This document shows, one piece after another, positions 10,727 to 19,285 of a DNA stretch of 64,000 nt. How positions within the stretch are numbered: position 1 is the stretch's first letter; each line of letters opens with the position of its first letter. The notes below the pieces were generated by a model. The model saw only the letters and a list, made by a program, of their open reading frames with translations, did no database searches and was not told the origin of the DNA. Source of the DNA: Nesterenkonia halophila (GTDB lineage Bacteria > Actinomycetota > Actinomycetes > Actinomycetales > Micrococcaceae); NCBI RefSeq assembly GCF_009467795.1, contig NZ_WIAX01000001.1, positions 62,001-126,000 on the forward strand. Direction: 5' to 3'. A program made the position numbers and the translations under genes.

Positions 10727-11416
10727 TCAGGCATCCTCCTGCTCGGCGTCGTCCGCTTCGTCGTCCGCGTCGGCGTCGTTCTCGGCATCCTGGTCGTCGA
10801 GGCGCCGGCGCATCACCACGAAGGTGGCACCGGCCAGGACGATCCCGGCGATGATCGCGGCCGTGGTGCCGCCGGTCCGGCCGATGAGTCCCTCGATGAT
10901 CGCGCGCGTCTGTGAGGTCGGATCGGAGAGCACGACGGCGACGAAGGCCGCCACGAGCACCGAGGCCAGTACGGCGGGCACGCGGGACCACCGGCCGGTC
11001 AGCCCCATGCGCTCCTGCAGGATGCGGCCGGCCTTGATGATGCGCCCGGCACGGATGATCCGCAGCGCCCCGACGACCCGCAGCAGCCGCAGCAGCTGGA
11101 CGGGGCCGACGGTGAAGACCACGGCGATGACCACTGCGACGGTCAGCGCCACCAGCCACTTGTGGCGACGAATCCAGTCGATCTTGTCGCCGGAGACGGC
11201 GAAGAGCACCACGGTCTCGGCGATGAGCACTCCGCCGGCGATCCAGTTGATCACCGTTCCGGCGGTCGCGTACGGCTGGTCGAGCAGCGTGAGGAAGACC
11301 GCGGGGACCGAGGCGAGGGCGGCGACCAGGACCGGGATCGCCAGCCGCCGCTCCCACTGCTCCTCGCGTGCCTGCGCGGCGTGCCGCCGGTCGCGACTGC
11401 TCTGATCCACGCGCAC
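10727..11416 (-). CDS. Voltage-sensor-like six-helix membrane protein without a visible pore filter
   Basis: A 229-residue protein with six hydrophobic segments at about 28-44, 54-74, 87-104, 107-133, 146-163 and 186-203. Segment four has positive residues every third position (R110, R113, R119, R122, R125, K128, R131), the hallmark of an S4 voltage sensor. Segments two and three carry acidic residues (E67, D77, D80) that could act as counter-charges, followed by WIRRHKW. The layout S1-S6 matches voltage-gated cation channels, yet the loop between the last two helices (SDPTSQTRAIIEGLIGRTGG) has no TVGYG-like selectivity filter. The tail is very acidic. The start is a GTG at 11416; a second GTG two codons later is equally possible. 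It could be a degenerate channel, a proton channel or a sensor. Confidence 0.72.
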   Translation of the reverse strand: MRVDQSSRDRRHAAQAREEQWERRLAIPVLVAALASVPAVFLTLLDQPYATAGTVINWIAGGVLIAETVVLFAVSGDKIDWIRRHKWLVALTVAVVIAVVFTVGPVQLLRLLRVVGALRIIRAGRIIKAGRILQERMGLTGRWSRVPAVLASVLVAAFVAVVLSDPTSQTRAIIEGLIGRTGGTTAAIIAGIVLAGATFVVMRRRLDDQDAENDADADDEADDAEQEDA

Positions 11417-11474
11417 AGCCTATGGGCAGGACGTGCTCGGTCGCCACGGCGTCGTGGCGTGCAGAGAACTGCCG

Positions 11475-12650
11475 TCAGGCCACGTTCACGCCGAGCAGCG
11501 TGCCGAGAAGGTAGGTCACCCCCGCCGCGCCGAAGCCGATGAGCAGCTGCCGCAGCCCGCGGGACAGCGGCGAGGCGCCGGAGAGCAGTCCGACCAGTGC
11601 GCCGGTGCAGAGCAGCGCCAGGCCCACCAGCGTCAGCGAGACGACGACGGCGGCCGCGCCGGTCAGCCCGAGCAGGTAGGGCAGCACCGGGATCAGCGCT
11701 CCGGCGGCGAAGCAGCCGAAGCTGGACAGCGCCGCGGTCCAGGCGCTGCCGACGACGTCGTGCTCGTCCTGCTCGGGGTCCTCGTGCGGGTGGTGGGACA
11801 GCGACGGGTCGCAGTCGCAGTCGAAGAGCCCGAGCCGCTCCATGGCCCGGTGCTCGGCGTCCTCGCGGCTCATCCCGCGGGCCCGGTAGACCAGCACCAG
11901 CTCGTTCTGGTCCATGTCCAGATCCGGGGCCGCGCGCAACGTGGCCTGGGTCGGGCGGGTGGCGGCCAGCAGCTCCCGCTGGCTGCGCACTGAGACGAAC
12001 TCGCCGGCGGCCATCGACAGCGCCCCGGCCAGCAGCCCAGCGACGCCGGTCAGCAGCACCACCGACGACGAGACTCCGGTGCCGCCCATGCCCATGATCA
12101 GCGCGAGATTGGAGACCAGCCCGTCGTTGGCTCCGAAGACCGCCGCGCGGAAGCCGCCGGAGAGCTTCTCCCGCCCGCGGGTGGCCAGCGCGCGGACGAC
12201 CTCCTCATGGACGGCCTCGTCGGCGGCCATGCCGGCGGTGGCGTCGGCGTCGCCGGCGTAGGGGGAGTCGCTCTCCGCGCGCTGGGCCAGCGCCAGGATG
12301 AACACCGAGCCGAAGATCCGCGCCATCCAGCTCAGCAGCACCCGGTGCGCCGACGGCGACGGCAGCCGCTCAGCGTGCTCGCCGAGCAGCTCGCGCCAGT
12401 GGGATTGGTGGCGCTCCTCGGCACGGGCCAGCCCGAGCAGGATCTGCCGCTCCTCGCCGGACTTGCGGGACGCGAGGTCGGTGTAGAGCTTCCCCTCGGC
12501 GATCTCGTCGGACAGGTACTTCCGCCAGCGGCGGATCTGGCGCGGCGTCGGATCGGCGGCGGGCTGCTGCGGCGCGGCGGTATCGGCGGAGGCATCTGCG
12601 GCGCTGTTGGACGAGGCGGGCTGTGGCGCGGAGGCGTCGTCGGTGGTCAC
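11475..12650 (-). CDS. Ferritin-like/VIT1 membrane fusion (MbfA-type Fe/Mn transporter)
   Basis: A 391-residue protein in two parts. After an Ala-rich tail, residues about 37-135 form a ferritin-like helical domain with metal-ligand patterns EERQILLGLARAEERHQSHW and DEAVHEEVVRAL. From about 155 follows a VIT1/CCC1 transporter domain: FGANDGLVSNLALIMGMGG, then AAGEFVSVRSQRELL, and three C-terminal membrane helices. MbfA proteins of this build export iron, and the ferritin part senses or oxidises it; VIT1 relatives move Fe(II) or Mn(II). The cytosolic loop contains a His/Asp/Cys-rich stretch (FDCDCDPSLSHHPHEDPEQD) that could bind metal. It lies just outside the low-GC operon. Confidence 0.88.
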   Translation of the reverse strand: MTTDDASAPQPASSNSAADASADTAAPQQPAADPTPRQIRRWRKYLSDEIAEGKLYTDLASRKSGEERQILLGLARAEERHQSHWRELLGEHAERLPSPSAHRVLLSWMARIFGSVFILALAQRAESDSPYAGDADATAGMAADEAVHEEVVRALATRGREKLSGGFRAAVFGANDGLVSNLALIMGMGGTGVSSSVVLLTGVAGLLAGALSMAAGEFVSVRSQRELLAATRPTQATLRAAPDLDMDQNELVLVYRARGMSREDAEHRAMERLGLFDCDCDPSLSHHPHEDPEQDEHDVVGSAWTAALSSFGCFAAGALIPVLPYLLGLTGAAAVVVSLTLVGLALLCTGALVGLLSGASPLSRGLRQLLIGFGAAGVTYLLGTLLGVNVA

Positions 12651-12970
12651 GTCTCGATTGTTCCCCCGATGGCGCCGGCGGCGAGGCCCGCTCCGGCACT
12701 GTGACGAACTTTCGGTATCCCTAAAGCTCGTGGAACACAGTCCTTCTCATATCAGCGGCGAGCATCGATCGAGTGCTGCCTTCCGGCCTGCCTGGGGGAT
12801 TCTGGCCGTCCCTGCTCTCCGTAATTGTTGGAGAGTCAACATGCAGTCTCGCGGCGAGCTGCTTCTCATGATTCTCGTTGATCGCTGCAATGACAGTGAA
12901 GTACGGATGATTTGTGTCATAACGCCCGGTGGATGCGTGCTCTATAGGCCGACCCCGAAGGTTGAAAGGG
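12651..12970. other. Intergenic stretch upstream of the sulfoglycolysis operon
   Basis: About 320 bases with no gene I can support. Base composition drops here compared with the flanking core DNA, marking the left edge of the acquired segment. A 6-bp stem CTCTCC/GGAGAG (12815-12835) encloses an AT-rich loop. Short open frames exist on both strands, but they have no family resemblance and poor start signals. The 5' end of the VIT1 gene is on the left. Confidence 0.5.
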
Positions 12971-13006
12971 TTGACATTCGAACATGACGTGTCTAATATC
13001 ACACTT
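12971..13006 (+). promoter_or_regulatory. Near-consensus promoter of the sulfoglycolysis operon
   Basis: TTGACA (12971-12976) and TAATAT (12994-12999) are separated by exactly 17 bases, which is almost the ideal housekeeping sigma promoter. An imperfect inverted repeat, GTGT-N8-ACAC, overlaps the -10 box and could be an operator for the DeoR regulator at the operon's end. The expected transcript start near 13006 gives a leader of about 30 bases before the ATG at 13039. Confidence 0.72.
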
Positions 13007-13038
13007 CAAGACCAATGGGCGTCGTGAAAGGCGGTTCT

Positions 13039-14292
13039 ATGACCTGGCTGACATCTCCCGCACATGCACGCTGGTTGGAGGCTGAAGCGGACCGAATCTT
13101 CGAGTTCGGGCGCAATGCCCACGTTCCGACCGGTTTCGGCTGGTTGAGCAACAGTGGGGAGGTTCGGACGGACGTGCCGACTCAGCTCTGGATCACGAGT
13201 CGCATGGTGCATGTGTATTCTCTGGCCTCGCTCCTGGGCCGTCCCGGGGCGGGCGCTCTGGCCGACCACGGCATCGAGGCATTGCAGCGCGTCTTCTGGG
13301 ACGCGCAACACGGAGGCTGGTATGCCTCGGTCACCGAGGGCGGGCCCCATGACCGCAGCAAGCCCGGCTATGCACACTTCTTCGTGCTGCTTGCCGCGGC
13401 CAGCGCGACGGCCGCGCGGCGTCCCGGTGGTGACGACCTCCTCCGTCAGGCGATCGCCATCATTGAGCGCTACTACTGGTCCGAAGGCGAGCAGGGGTGT
13501 CTCGACTCGTGGGACGAGAGCTTCTCGGAGACTGAGGCGTACCGCGGGGGCAATGTGAACATGCATGCGGTCGAGGCCTTCCTGGTCACCGCCGACGTCA
13601 CCGGCGATCAAAAATGGCTTGACCGGGCCTTGGCGATCTCCCAGCGCGTCATCCATGACGTCGCGCGGAAGAACGAGTACCGCGTGGTGGAGCACTTCGA
13701 CGAGAGCTGGCAGCCGCTCTTCGACTACAACCGGGACAACCCCGTCCATCGATTCCGGGCCTATGGGGGTACCCCGGGGCACTGGACGGAGTGGAGTCGA
13801 CTTCTGCTGTCGCTTCGGGCCAGCCTGCTGGCACGGGGAGAGGAGGCGCCGGAATGGCTGGTGACGGATGCCCGGGGCGTCTTCGACGCCGCGATCAGGG
13901 ATGCCTGGGAGCCGGATGGGAAGCCCGGATTCGTCTACACCGTGGACTGGAACGGGAAGCCTGTCGTACGTGAGCGCATTCGGTGGGTCGTGGTCGAAGC
14001 GATGGGCGGTGCCGCCGCTCTCCACCAGGTGACCGGGGAGTCCCGCTACGACGCGTGGTACCAGCGGTTCTGGGACTATGCCCGCACCTACCTCATGGAC
14101 TTCGACGGAGGGTCCTGGCACCAGGAGCTGGATCCGGACAACAACGTCACGAGTGAAGTGTGGGACGGCAAACCTGACATCTACCACCTCATGCACTGCC
14201 TCGTAGTGCCGCGGCTGCCACTGGCTCCCGCTATGGCTCCTGCTCTGGCCGCAGGACTGCTGGATGGGAGGGACGACAATGGCCGAAGTTGA
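13039..14292 (+). CDS. yihS: Sulfoquinovose isomerase, YihS-like (AGE family)
   Basis: A 417-residue (alpha/alpha)6-barrel isomerase of the N-acylglucosamine 2-epimerase family. Start: the ATG at 13039, behind GAAAGGCGG and about 30 bases after the promoter; an ATG at 13015 has no ribosome site. As I recall E. coli YihS, the active-site residues fall at identical positions here: W51 and R55 (QLWITSRM), H176 (NVNMHAVEA), H248 ([11 protein letters not shown]), W316, Q362 and the catalytic H383 (DIYHLMHC). YihS converts sulfoquinovose to 6-deoxy-6-sulfofructose (and mannose/glucose to fructose more weakly). It is the first gene of the operon and overlaps the kinase gene by 14 bases. A mannose isomerase is the alternative, but the neighbours favour sulfoquinovose. 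Confidence 0.88.
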   Translation: MTWLTSPAHARWLEAEADRIFEFGRNAHVPTGFGWLSNSGEVRTDVPTQLWITSRMVHVYSLASLLGRPGAGALADHGIEALQRVFWDAQHGGWYASVTEGGPHDRSKPGYAHFFVLLAAASATAARRPGGDDLLRQAIAIIERYYWSEGEQGCLDSWDESFSETEAYRGGNVNMHAVEAFLVTADVTGDQKWLDRALAISQRVIHDVARKNEYRVVEHFDESWQPLFDYNRDNPVHRFRAYGGTPGHWTEWSRLLLSLRASLLARGEEAPEWLVTDARGVFDAAIRDAWEPDGKPGFVYTVDWNGKPVVRERIRWVVVEAMGGAAALHQVTGESRYDAWYQRFWDYARTYLMDFDGGSWHQELDPDNNVTSEVWDGKPDIYHLMHCLVVPRLPLAPAMAPALAAGLLDGRDDNGRS

Positions 14293-15229
14293 GCCCCCTC
14301 GTCTCGTGTTCGCCGGTGTCGCGACGGAGGATGCCTTGGCCGCTGTCGACCAGTACCCGGGGCCGGATGAACGGGTGCTGGCCCAGGACTTGTCGTTCGG
14401 CGGTGGAGGGCCGGCCGCGACGGCCGCTGTGGCCGCGGCGAGACTCGGCATGTCGGCGGCGATCGTCGCCTCGGTCGGCGACGACGCCGCCGGGGTGACG
14501 GTCCGGGAGCGCCTGGCCGACGAAGGCGTCGACGTCTCCGGCCTCCATGTCGTCGACGGAGCGCCGACGTCGCGCAGCATCGTGATCGTCAGCGGCCCGG
14601 AACGACAGCGGGCGATCATCAATCAGAAAGGCCCTGAGCTAGATCTGGAGCGCAACCCGAGGGGAAGGGAGCTTCTGGAGGGAGCGGACTGGGTGCACGT
14701 CGATCAGCACGGGTGGCGCGAAGTCGGGGAACATCTTCGGAGTCGCGCAATGGGCGGGGAGACGTCCCGCCCGGCCCTGTCCGTCGATGACGGCAATCCC
14801 ATCCCAGGGCTAGTGCTTCGCGGTGTGGGACTGTATGCGCCCACCTTGATTCAGCTTCGGGAGCGATACGGAGATCAGCTGGGCATCGATCAGCTGATCC
14901 GGGCAGCACTGGATGAAGGTGCTGAACGCGTCGTGGTTACCGCGGGCGGGGAAGGGGCATACGCAGCGGACCGAGAGACGGACGTCGTTCACGTGAAATC
15001 CCCGCCCGTCGAGATTCGAAGCACGCTCGGCGCCGGAGACGTCTTTCACGGGGCTCTCCTCGCTGCATACACCCACGCCTCCCACGGTGCGATCGGGGCG
15101 GGCATCGCCGCCGTGGCCGCCTACGCGACGACAGTCGCCACCTTGTCATGTCGAGGGCTCGATGGAAGAAGCCGGATCCCGGACCACCATGAGGTGATTC
15201 GACACCTCGACGAGCAGTACATCTATTGA
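14279..15229 (+). CDS. yihV: PfkB-family sugar kinase, probable sulfofructose kinase (YihV-like)
   Basis: A 316-residue ribokinase/PfkB kinase. The N-terminal signature [17 protein letters not shown] (about 41-57) and the C-terminal [13 protein letters not shown] with catalytic D254 both resemble YihV, which phosphorylates 6-deoxy-6-sulfofructose to the 1-phosphate. Start: the ATG at 14279 after GGGAGG, inside the end of the isomerase gene, which suggests translational coupling. The aldolase gene begins nine bases after its stop. Sequence alone would allow another ketose kinase (fructose, tagatose-6-P); the flanking YihS- and YihT-like genes decide the call. Confidence 0.84.
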   Translation: MAEVEPPRLVFAGVATEDALAAVDQYPGPDERVLAQDLSFGGGGPAATAAVAAARLGMSAAIVASVGDDAAGVTVRERLADEGVDVSGLHVVDGAPTSRSIVIVSGPERQRAIINQKGPELDLERNPRGRELLEGADWVHVDQHGWREVGEHLRSRAMGGETSRPALSVDDGNPIPGLVLRGVGLYAPTLIQLRERYGDQLGIDQLIRAALDEGAERVVVTAGGEGAYAADRETDVVHVKSPPVEIRSTLGAGDVFHGALLAAYTHASHGAIGAGIAAVAAYATTVATLSCRGLDGRSRIPDHHEVIRHLDEQYIY

Positions 15230-15238
15230 GAGGCCAGT

Positions 15239-16132
15239 ATGACTACTTCCACGAATGAAGCCGTGAACTTCAGACTTGCACCGCTGCGACGAGAATCGGG
15301 CGGATTTGCGATGCTTGCCGTCGACCAGCGCGAGGCGCTGCGAAACATGCTCGGAGAGCATCGGGCAGGCCCCGTGTCAGACGCTGATCTGCAGGAGTTC
15401 AAGCTGACGGCCACACGCGCGCTCACCCCATTCGCCTCTGCGGTGCTGATCGATCGTCAATTCGCTCTCGACGCAGCGATCGAGCAGGGGGCCGTGGCGG
15501 ACTCGTGCGGGTTGATCGCGTCGGCCGACCATTTCGAACCGGCCCATGGCGAACTCGTCGGCGAAGTCACGATCGATCACCAGATCGCCCCGGGATCTCT
15601 GCGGGAGAGGGGAGTGGTGGCTCTCAAGCTCCTCGTCCTCTACCGGCCGGACCAGCCCCCGTCCGCACGCATCGAGATGGTCCACGAGTTCCTCGCGATC
15701 TGTGGGGCAGCCGGAGTCGCAAGCATCGTCGAGCCGGTCTCACGAGCGCCTCTCGACGGGCGCGACTGGGATTGGAATGAGGGAGTGCTGGCAGCGGCGG
15801 AGGAACTCGGGTCTCTCGGAGCCGACCTCTACAAGGGTGAAGTCCCTTATCGCGGAGTCGCCTCGGAGGAGGAGCTGCGCTCAGCATACGCAGAGATGAA
15901 CAGGAGCATCGATGGCGAATGGGTCGTGCTCTCCTCCGGGGTCGACCAGGAGACCTTCCCGCCGGCGGTTCGTATCGCCTGCGAGGAGGGTGCCTCGGGC
16001 TTCCTCGCCGGGCGAGCCGTGTGGGCGGCGTCTCTGCAGGCCGCCGACATTGAGCATGACCTGCAGGAGAACGCTACGTGGCGACTGGAACGTCTCGTCG
16101 ATGTCGTGGATGCGACGGTCGGCTCCAGGTAG
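15239..16132 (+). CDS. yihT: Sulfofructose-1-phosphate aldolase, YihT-like (class I)
   Basis: A 297-residue class I aldolase of the LacD/YihT family. It opens with RRESGGFAMLAVDQREALRNM, close to YihT as I recall it, and continues with SAVLIDRQF, ALKLLVLYRPDQPPSARIEM and SIVEPVSRAPLDG. The Schiff-base Lys is expected at K199 in GADLYKGEVP. SSGVDQETFPPAVRIACEEG and GFLAGRAVWA complete the barrel. YihT splits 6-deoxy-6-sulfofructose 1-phosphate into DHAP and 3-sulfolactaldehyde. LacD-type tagatose-bisphosphate aldolase is the main alternative; the SGGFAMLAVDQRE and SGFLAGRAVWA stretches look more like YihT. It sits third in the operon. Confidence 0.86.
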   Translation: MTTSTNEAVNFRLAPLRRESGGFAMLAVDQREALRNMLGEHRAGPVSDADLQEFKLTATRALTPFASAVLIDRQFALDAAIEQGAVADSCGLIASADHFEPAHGELVGEVTIDHQIAPGSLRERGVVALKLLVLYRPDQPPSARIEMVHEFLAICGAAGVASIVEPVSRAPLDGRDWDWNEGVLAAAEELGSLGADLYKGEVPYRGVASEEELRSAYAEMNRSIDGEWVVLSSGVDQETFPPAVRIACEEGASGFLAGRAVWAASLQAADIEHDLQENATWRLERLVDVVDATVGSR

Positions 16133-16206
16133 TCCGCAGAAGAGGCGGGTGCCGGCGCGACTTGAGGTCGGGCTGGGCACGAGCGACCCGATTAAGGGAG
16201 TGCGTG

Positions 16207-17508
16207 ATGTATAGGAATGCCAGAGCTACGAGTATGGACAGGCGGGGGTTTCTCGGCGTGGCCGGGGCCTTCGGAGCGGCAGGGCTGATGTCTGCCTGCG
16301 CGGGCCCCGGGAGCACCAGTTCTGGTGCCGGAGGGTTCACGACTGACGATGTGGCCACGGGAGAGGTCTCCTTCGCCCATTGGCGAGGAGAGGACCGGAA
16401 GATCTTCAAGGAGTTGATCGCTGACTTCACGAAGGTCGAATCCGAGATTTCCGTAGCCCAGGACATCTCTCCCTCGGACGACTACGAAGCGCAGGCGCTC
16501 AGAAGGATGCGTAACGGGTCCGTCGGAGACGTCGCGCCAGCCTTCCGTGGAGCGCAGTTCGAGAGCTTCGTGGAGTCGGGCTTCTTCGTGGATCTTGAGC
16601 CTACGGACTTGACCTCCCGGTACAAGGCCGAGCTGATCACGGCGGGGAGCGCTGACGGCGTCCAGTACGGGTACCCATACCAGATCGTGTTCAACGACCC
16701 GATCGCGAACCTCGACATCCTAGAGAAAGCAGGGTATCCCGAACCTGCCGGGGACTGGGACTCCTACCTGGACATGCTCGACAAGATCCAGTCCCAGGGG
16801 GTTACACCGATCGCCATGCCCGGGGCGGATGCCGGCAATGCCGGGCAGCTCATCAACCCCATGATCATGAATCTCGGCCCGACAGAGGACATGTGCGCGA
16901 AGATCGAGTCTGGCGAATACAAACTCACCGATGACTGGTTCCTCGAGATGCTGAGGAAGTATGGCGAGCTGGGTGATTACGTGCAGCCGAATGCCTCCGG
17001 CACGGCTGCGGAGCCCGCACAGCAGATGTTTGCGACGGGCGAGGCCGCGATCCTGGCCACGGGCAGCTATCACATGGCCTCCGTGCGGTCGCTCGGGGCG
17101 GAATTCCCCATCGACATCGCTCCGCCCATCACGAGTGATCCTGGACAGGCCGTATACCTCGCCGCCTACAACGCGACCTTCATCCTGGGCATCAATTCGG
17201 CCTCTGAGGTGCAAGGCGCCGGGATCGCTTGGCTGGAGTATCTGAGCCGGCCCGAGGTTGCCGGCGCCTATGCCGACGGAACGGCGCAGTTCTCGCCGGT
17301 GAAGGGCGTCGAATATGAGAATCCTGATCTCGACCGTGTGTCCTCGTGGCTCGAGAAAGACATTCTCCTCGCCCCGCGATACCAGTTCACAGACCTCGAC
17401 ATGCGTGCCGCAGTGGAGGACTCGTGCTTGCAGGCCCTCACCGGCACCGAACCAGAGAAGGCAGCTGAAGATGCCCAGCACATCGTTGATCAGCGAATCG
17501 ACTCCTGA
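16207..17508 (+). CDS. ABC transporter sugar-binding lipoprotein (sulfoquinovose/SQ-glycoside import)
   Basis: A 433-residue extracellular solute-binding protein of family 1. The start at 16207 follows AAGGGAG with six-base spacing. An internal MDRRGFLGVAGAFG carries a twin-arginine pattern, and LMSAC is a lipobox, so it is probably a Tat-exported lipoprotein anchored outside the membrane. Mature residues show the usual two-lobed pattern: VSFAHWRGEDRKIFKELIADF, YPYQIVFNDPIANLDILEKAGY, MFATGEAAILATGSYHMASV. Given the operon, the ligand is expected to be sulfoquinovose or sulfoquinovosyl glycerol, but the specificity is inferred from the neighbours. Its coding end overlaps the first permease gene. 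Confidence 0.85.
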   Translation: MYRNARATSMDRRGFLGVAGAFGAAGLMSACAGPGSTSSGAGGFTTDDVATGEVSFAHWRGEDRKIFKELIADFTKVESEISVAQDISPSDDYEAQALRRMRNGSVGDVAPAFRGAQFESFVESGFFVDLEPTDLTSRYKAELITAGSADGVQYGYPYQIVFNDPIANLDILEKAGYPEPAGDWDSYLDMLDKIQSQGVTPIAMPGADAGNAGQLINPMIMNLGPTEDMCAKIESGEYKLTDDWFLEMLRKYGELGDYVQPNASGTAAEPAQQMFATGEAAILATGSYHMASVRSLGAEFPIDIAPPITSDPGQAVYLAAYNATFILGINSASEVQGAGIAWLEYLSRPEVAGAYADGTAQFSPVKGVEYENPDLDRVSSWLEKDILLAPRYQFTDLDMRAAVEDSCLQALTGTEPEKAAEDAQHIVDQRIDS

Positions 17509-18469
17509 AGCGGGCGAGTCCGAGGGGGCGTCGCCTGTCCTCGGAGCCCCACGCGCGCGGAAGGTGATGAAGGACAGGCGCCGGAGATCGTCTCGGCGTA
17601 CACCGTGGGCATACTTCGTTTTTCCGCTGCCGGCATTCGTCCTGTATGTCGTCTTCTTCGTGATTCCGACGCTGCAGACCGTGCAGTATTCGATCACGAA
17701 CTGGGACGGCTACAGCGCGAACTATGATCTTGTCGGTCTCGACAACTTCGCGCGAGCTGTCACAGGCGATGCTCTGTTCACGAACGCCTTCGTGAACAAC
17801 ATGAAGTTCATGATGGTGGTGGTCGTCGGTCAGACCGTGTTGGCACTGATCCTGTCGGTCCTGCTCGTGAGAAATACGAAGACGACGATCTTCCTCCGGG
17901 CGCTCTACTTCTTCCCGACCATCTTGTCATCGGTCTCAGTGGGGTTCATCTGGAAGTTCGTCTACGATCCGAACTTCGGCGTGATCAACGGCCTGCTCGG
18001 CCGGCTCGGCCTGTCTGAAGCCCAGTCATCGTTCCTCGGAAATGATGACCAGGCGATCTATTGGCTGTCCATCACGCAGATCTGGTTCCACGCCGGGATG
18101 ATGGTCGTGATCTTCGTCGCCGGGCTCCAGGCAATCCCGGCCGAGCTGTACGAATCCGCGGAGGTCGACGGGGCCAGCAGATGGCAGCAATTCTGGTCGA
18201 TCACATGGCCGCTGATCGCTCCTGCGATGTCGATCGTTGTCGCATACACGACGATCCAGTCGTTCAAAGCGTTCGATCTGGTCCTGAGCATCTCGGGAAA
18301 TCCGCCCAGTTCCTCCCTCGACATCCTGTCGACGCGCATCTATTCGTCCTTCGCTAACTCTGAGATGGGATACGCGGCGACAGAATCAGTGCTGTTCATC
18401 GCAGCCATCGTTGCCATCACATTCGCGCTCAGGCGGTTCCTGCGCCTGGTGCAGAGGGGAGAGTCATGA
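17471..18469 (+). CDS. Sugar ABC transporter permease 1 (MalF/UgpA type)
   Basis: A 332-residue inner-membrane subunit with six predicted helices, starting with WAYFVFPLPAFVLYVVFFVI. The EAA loop that contacts the ATPase is LYESAEVDGASRWQQFWSITWPLI. The chosen ATG overlaps the binding-protein gene by 38 bases and has AGAAGG nine bases upstream. A start at 17567 (MKDRRRRSSRRTPW) would remove a polar tail of 32 residues and is also plausible. It overlaps the second permease gene by four bases (ATGA), typical of co-translated transporter subunits. Confidence 0.88.
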   Translation: MPSTSLISESTPEAGESEGASPVLGAPRARKVMKDRRRRSSRRTPWAYFVFPLPAFVLYVVFFVIPTLQTVQYSITNWDGYSANYDLVGLDNFARAVTGDALFTNAFVNNMKFMMVVVVGQTVLALILSVLLVRNTKTTIFLRALYFFPTILSSVSVGFIWKFVYDPNFGVINGLLGRLGLSEAQSSFLGNDDQAIYWLSITQIWFHAGMMVVIFVAGLQAIPAELYESAEVDGASRWQQFWSITWPLIAPAMSIVVAYTTIQSFKAFDLVLSISGNPPSSSLDILSTRIYSSFANSEMGYAATESVLFIAAIVAITFALRRFLRLVQRGES

Positions 18470-19281
18470 CGGGAAAGGTGCTGGGCTTCGGTATCCGAAG
18501 CATCTACGCGGTCCTCATCGTCATCCCGCTCCTGGTCGTCCTGTTTGGCAGCTTCAAGACGACCTCGGAGATCTTCAAGAGCCCCTTCGCCCCACCCGCG
18601 TCGCCCAGTCTGGCGAACTATGCGGAGGCTTTCAGCGGAGGGAGCCTCATCGGGGCGTTCGCCAACAGTGCCATGATCACGACCACGTCCGTGTTCCTGA
18701 CCTTGTTCCTGGGGTCGATGGCGGCCTATGGCCTCTCCCGGATTCCAGGCTGGCGGGGCTGGCTGCTCTTCGGGTTCATCGTGATCGGAATGTCGGTCCC
18801 CGTCCAGGCCAACATGATTCCTCAGTATGTGTTGTTCGGGAGTCTGGGGTTGCTCGACACCCAATTAGGGCTGATCATCATCAATATTGTGGTGACGCTC
18901 CCGGTATCCGTGTTCATCATGGGCGGGTTCATGCGTACCCTCCCGGCGGAGCTCTTCGAGGCTGCCGAGGTGGACGGGGCAGGTCCCTGGCGGAACTACT
19001 ACCAGATCGCCCTTCCCCTTTCGGCGCCGTCGATCGCCGCGACCGCGACGTTCCTATTCGTGATGCATTGGAACGATCTGCTGTATCCGCTGCTCTTCAT
19101 CTCGTCGGAGGAGAAGATGACTCTCCCCCTGGCGCTGCTTCGTTTCCAGGGTGAGTACATGACGAACTATCCGCTCCTCTTCGCCGGAGTGGTGCTGACA
19201 TCGATCCCCGTCGTCGTGGCCTATGTGTTCCTCCAGAGATTCTTCGTCGCCGGAATCACCGGCGGAGCCGTGAAGGGGTGA
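18466..19281 (+). CDS. Sugar ABC transporter permease 2 (MalG/UgpE type)
   Basis: A 271-residue partner permease with six membrane segments, beginning SIYAVLIVIPLLVVLFGSFK. The EAA motif reads LFEAAEVDGAGPWRNYYQIALPL. The length is standard for MalG-like subunits. With the preceding permease and lipoprotein it forms a CUT1 importer. No ATP-binding gene is present in this operon or elsewhere in the window, so the importer must borrow a shared ATPase (MsmK/MsmX type) encoded elsewhere. The glycosidase gene begins four bases after the stop. Confidence 0.9.
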   Translation: MTGKVLGFGIRSIYAVLIVIPLLVVLFGSFKTTSEIFKSPFAPPASPSLANYAEAFSGGSLIGAFANSAMITTTSVFLTLFLGSMAAYGLSRIPGWRGWLLFGFIVIGMSVPVQANMIPQYVLFGSLGLLDTQLGLIIINIVVTLPVSVFIMGGFMRTLPAELFEAAEVDGAGPWRNYYQIALPLSAPSIAATATFLFVMHWNDLLYPLLFISSEEKMTLPLALLRFQGEYMTNYPLLFAGVVLTSIPVVVAYVFLQRFFVAGITGGAVKG

Positions 19282-19285
19282 GCTG

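Noticed and set aside
12721-13002. Small open frame on the minus strand in the gap before the sulfoglycolysis operon (about 93 codons)
   Set aside because: It overlaps the strong promoter, has no recognisable domain and no convincing ribosome site. A plus-strand frame over the same stretch is equally unsupported.
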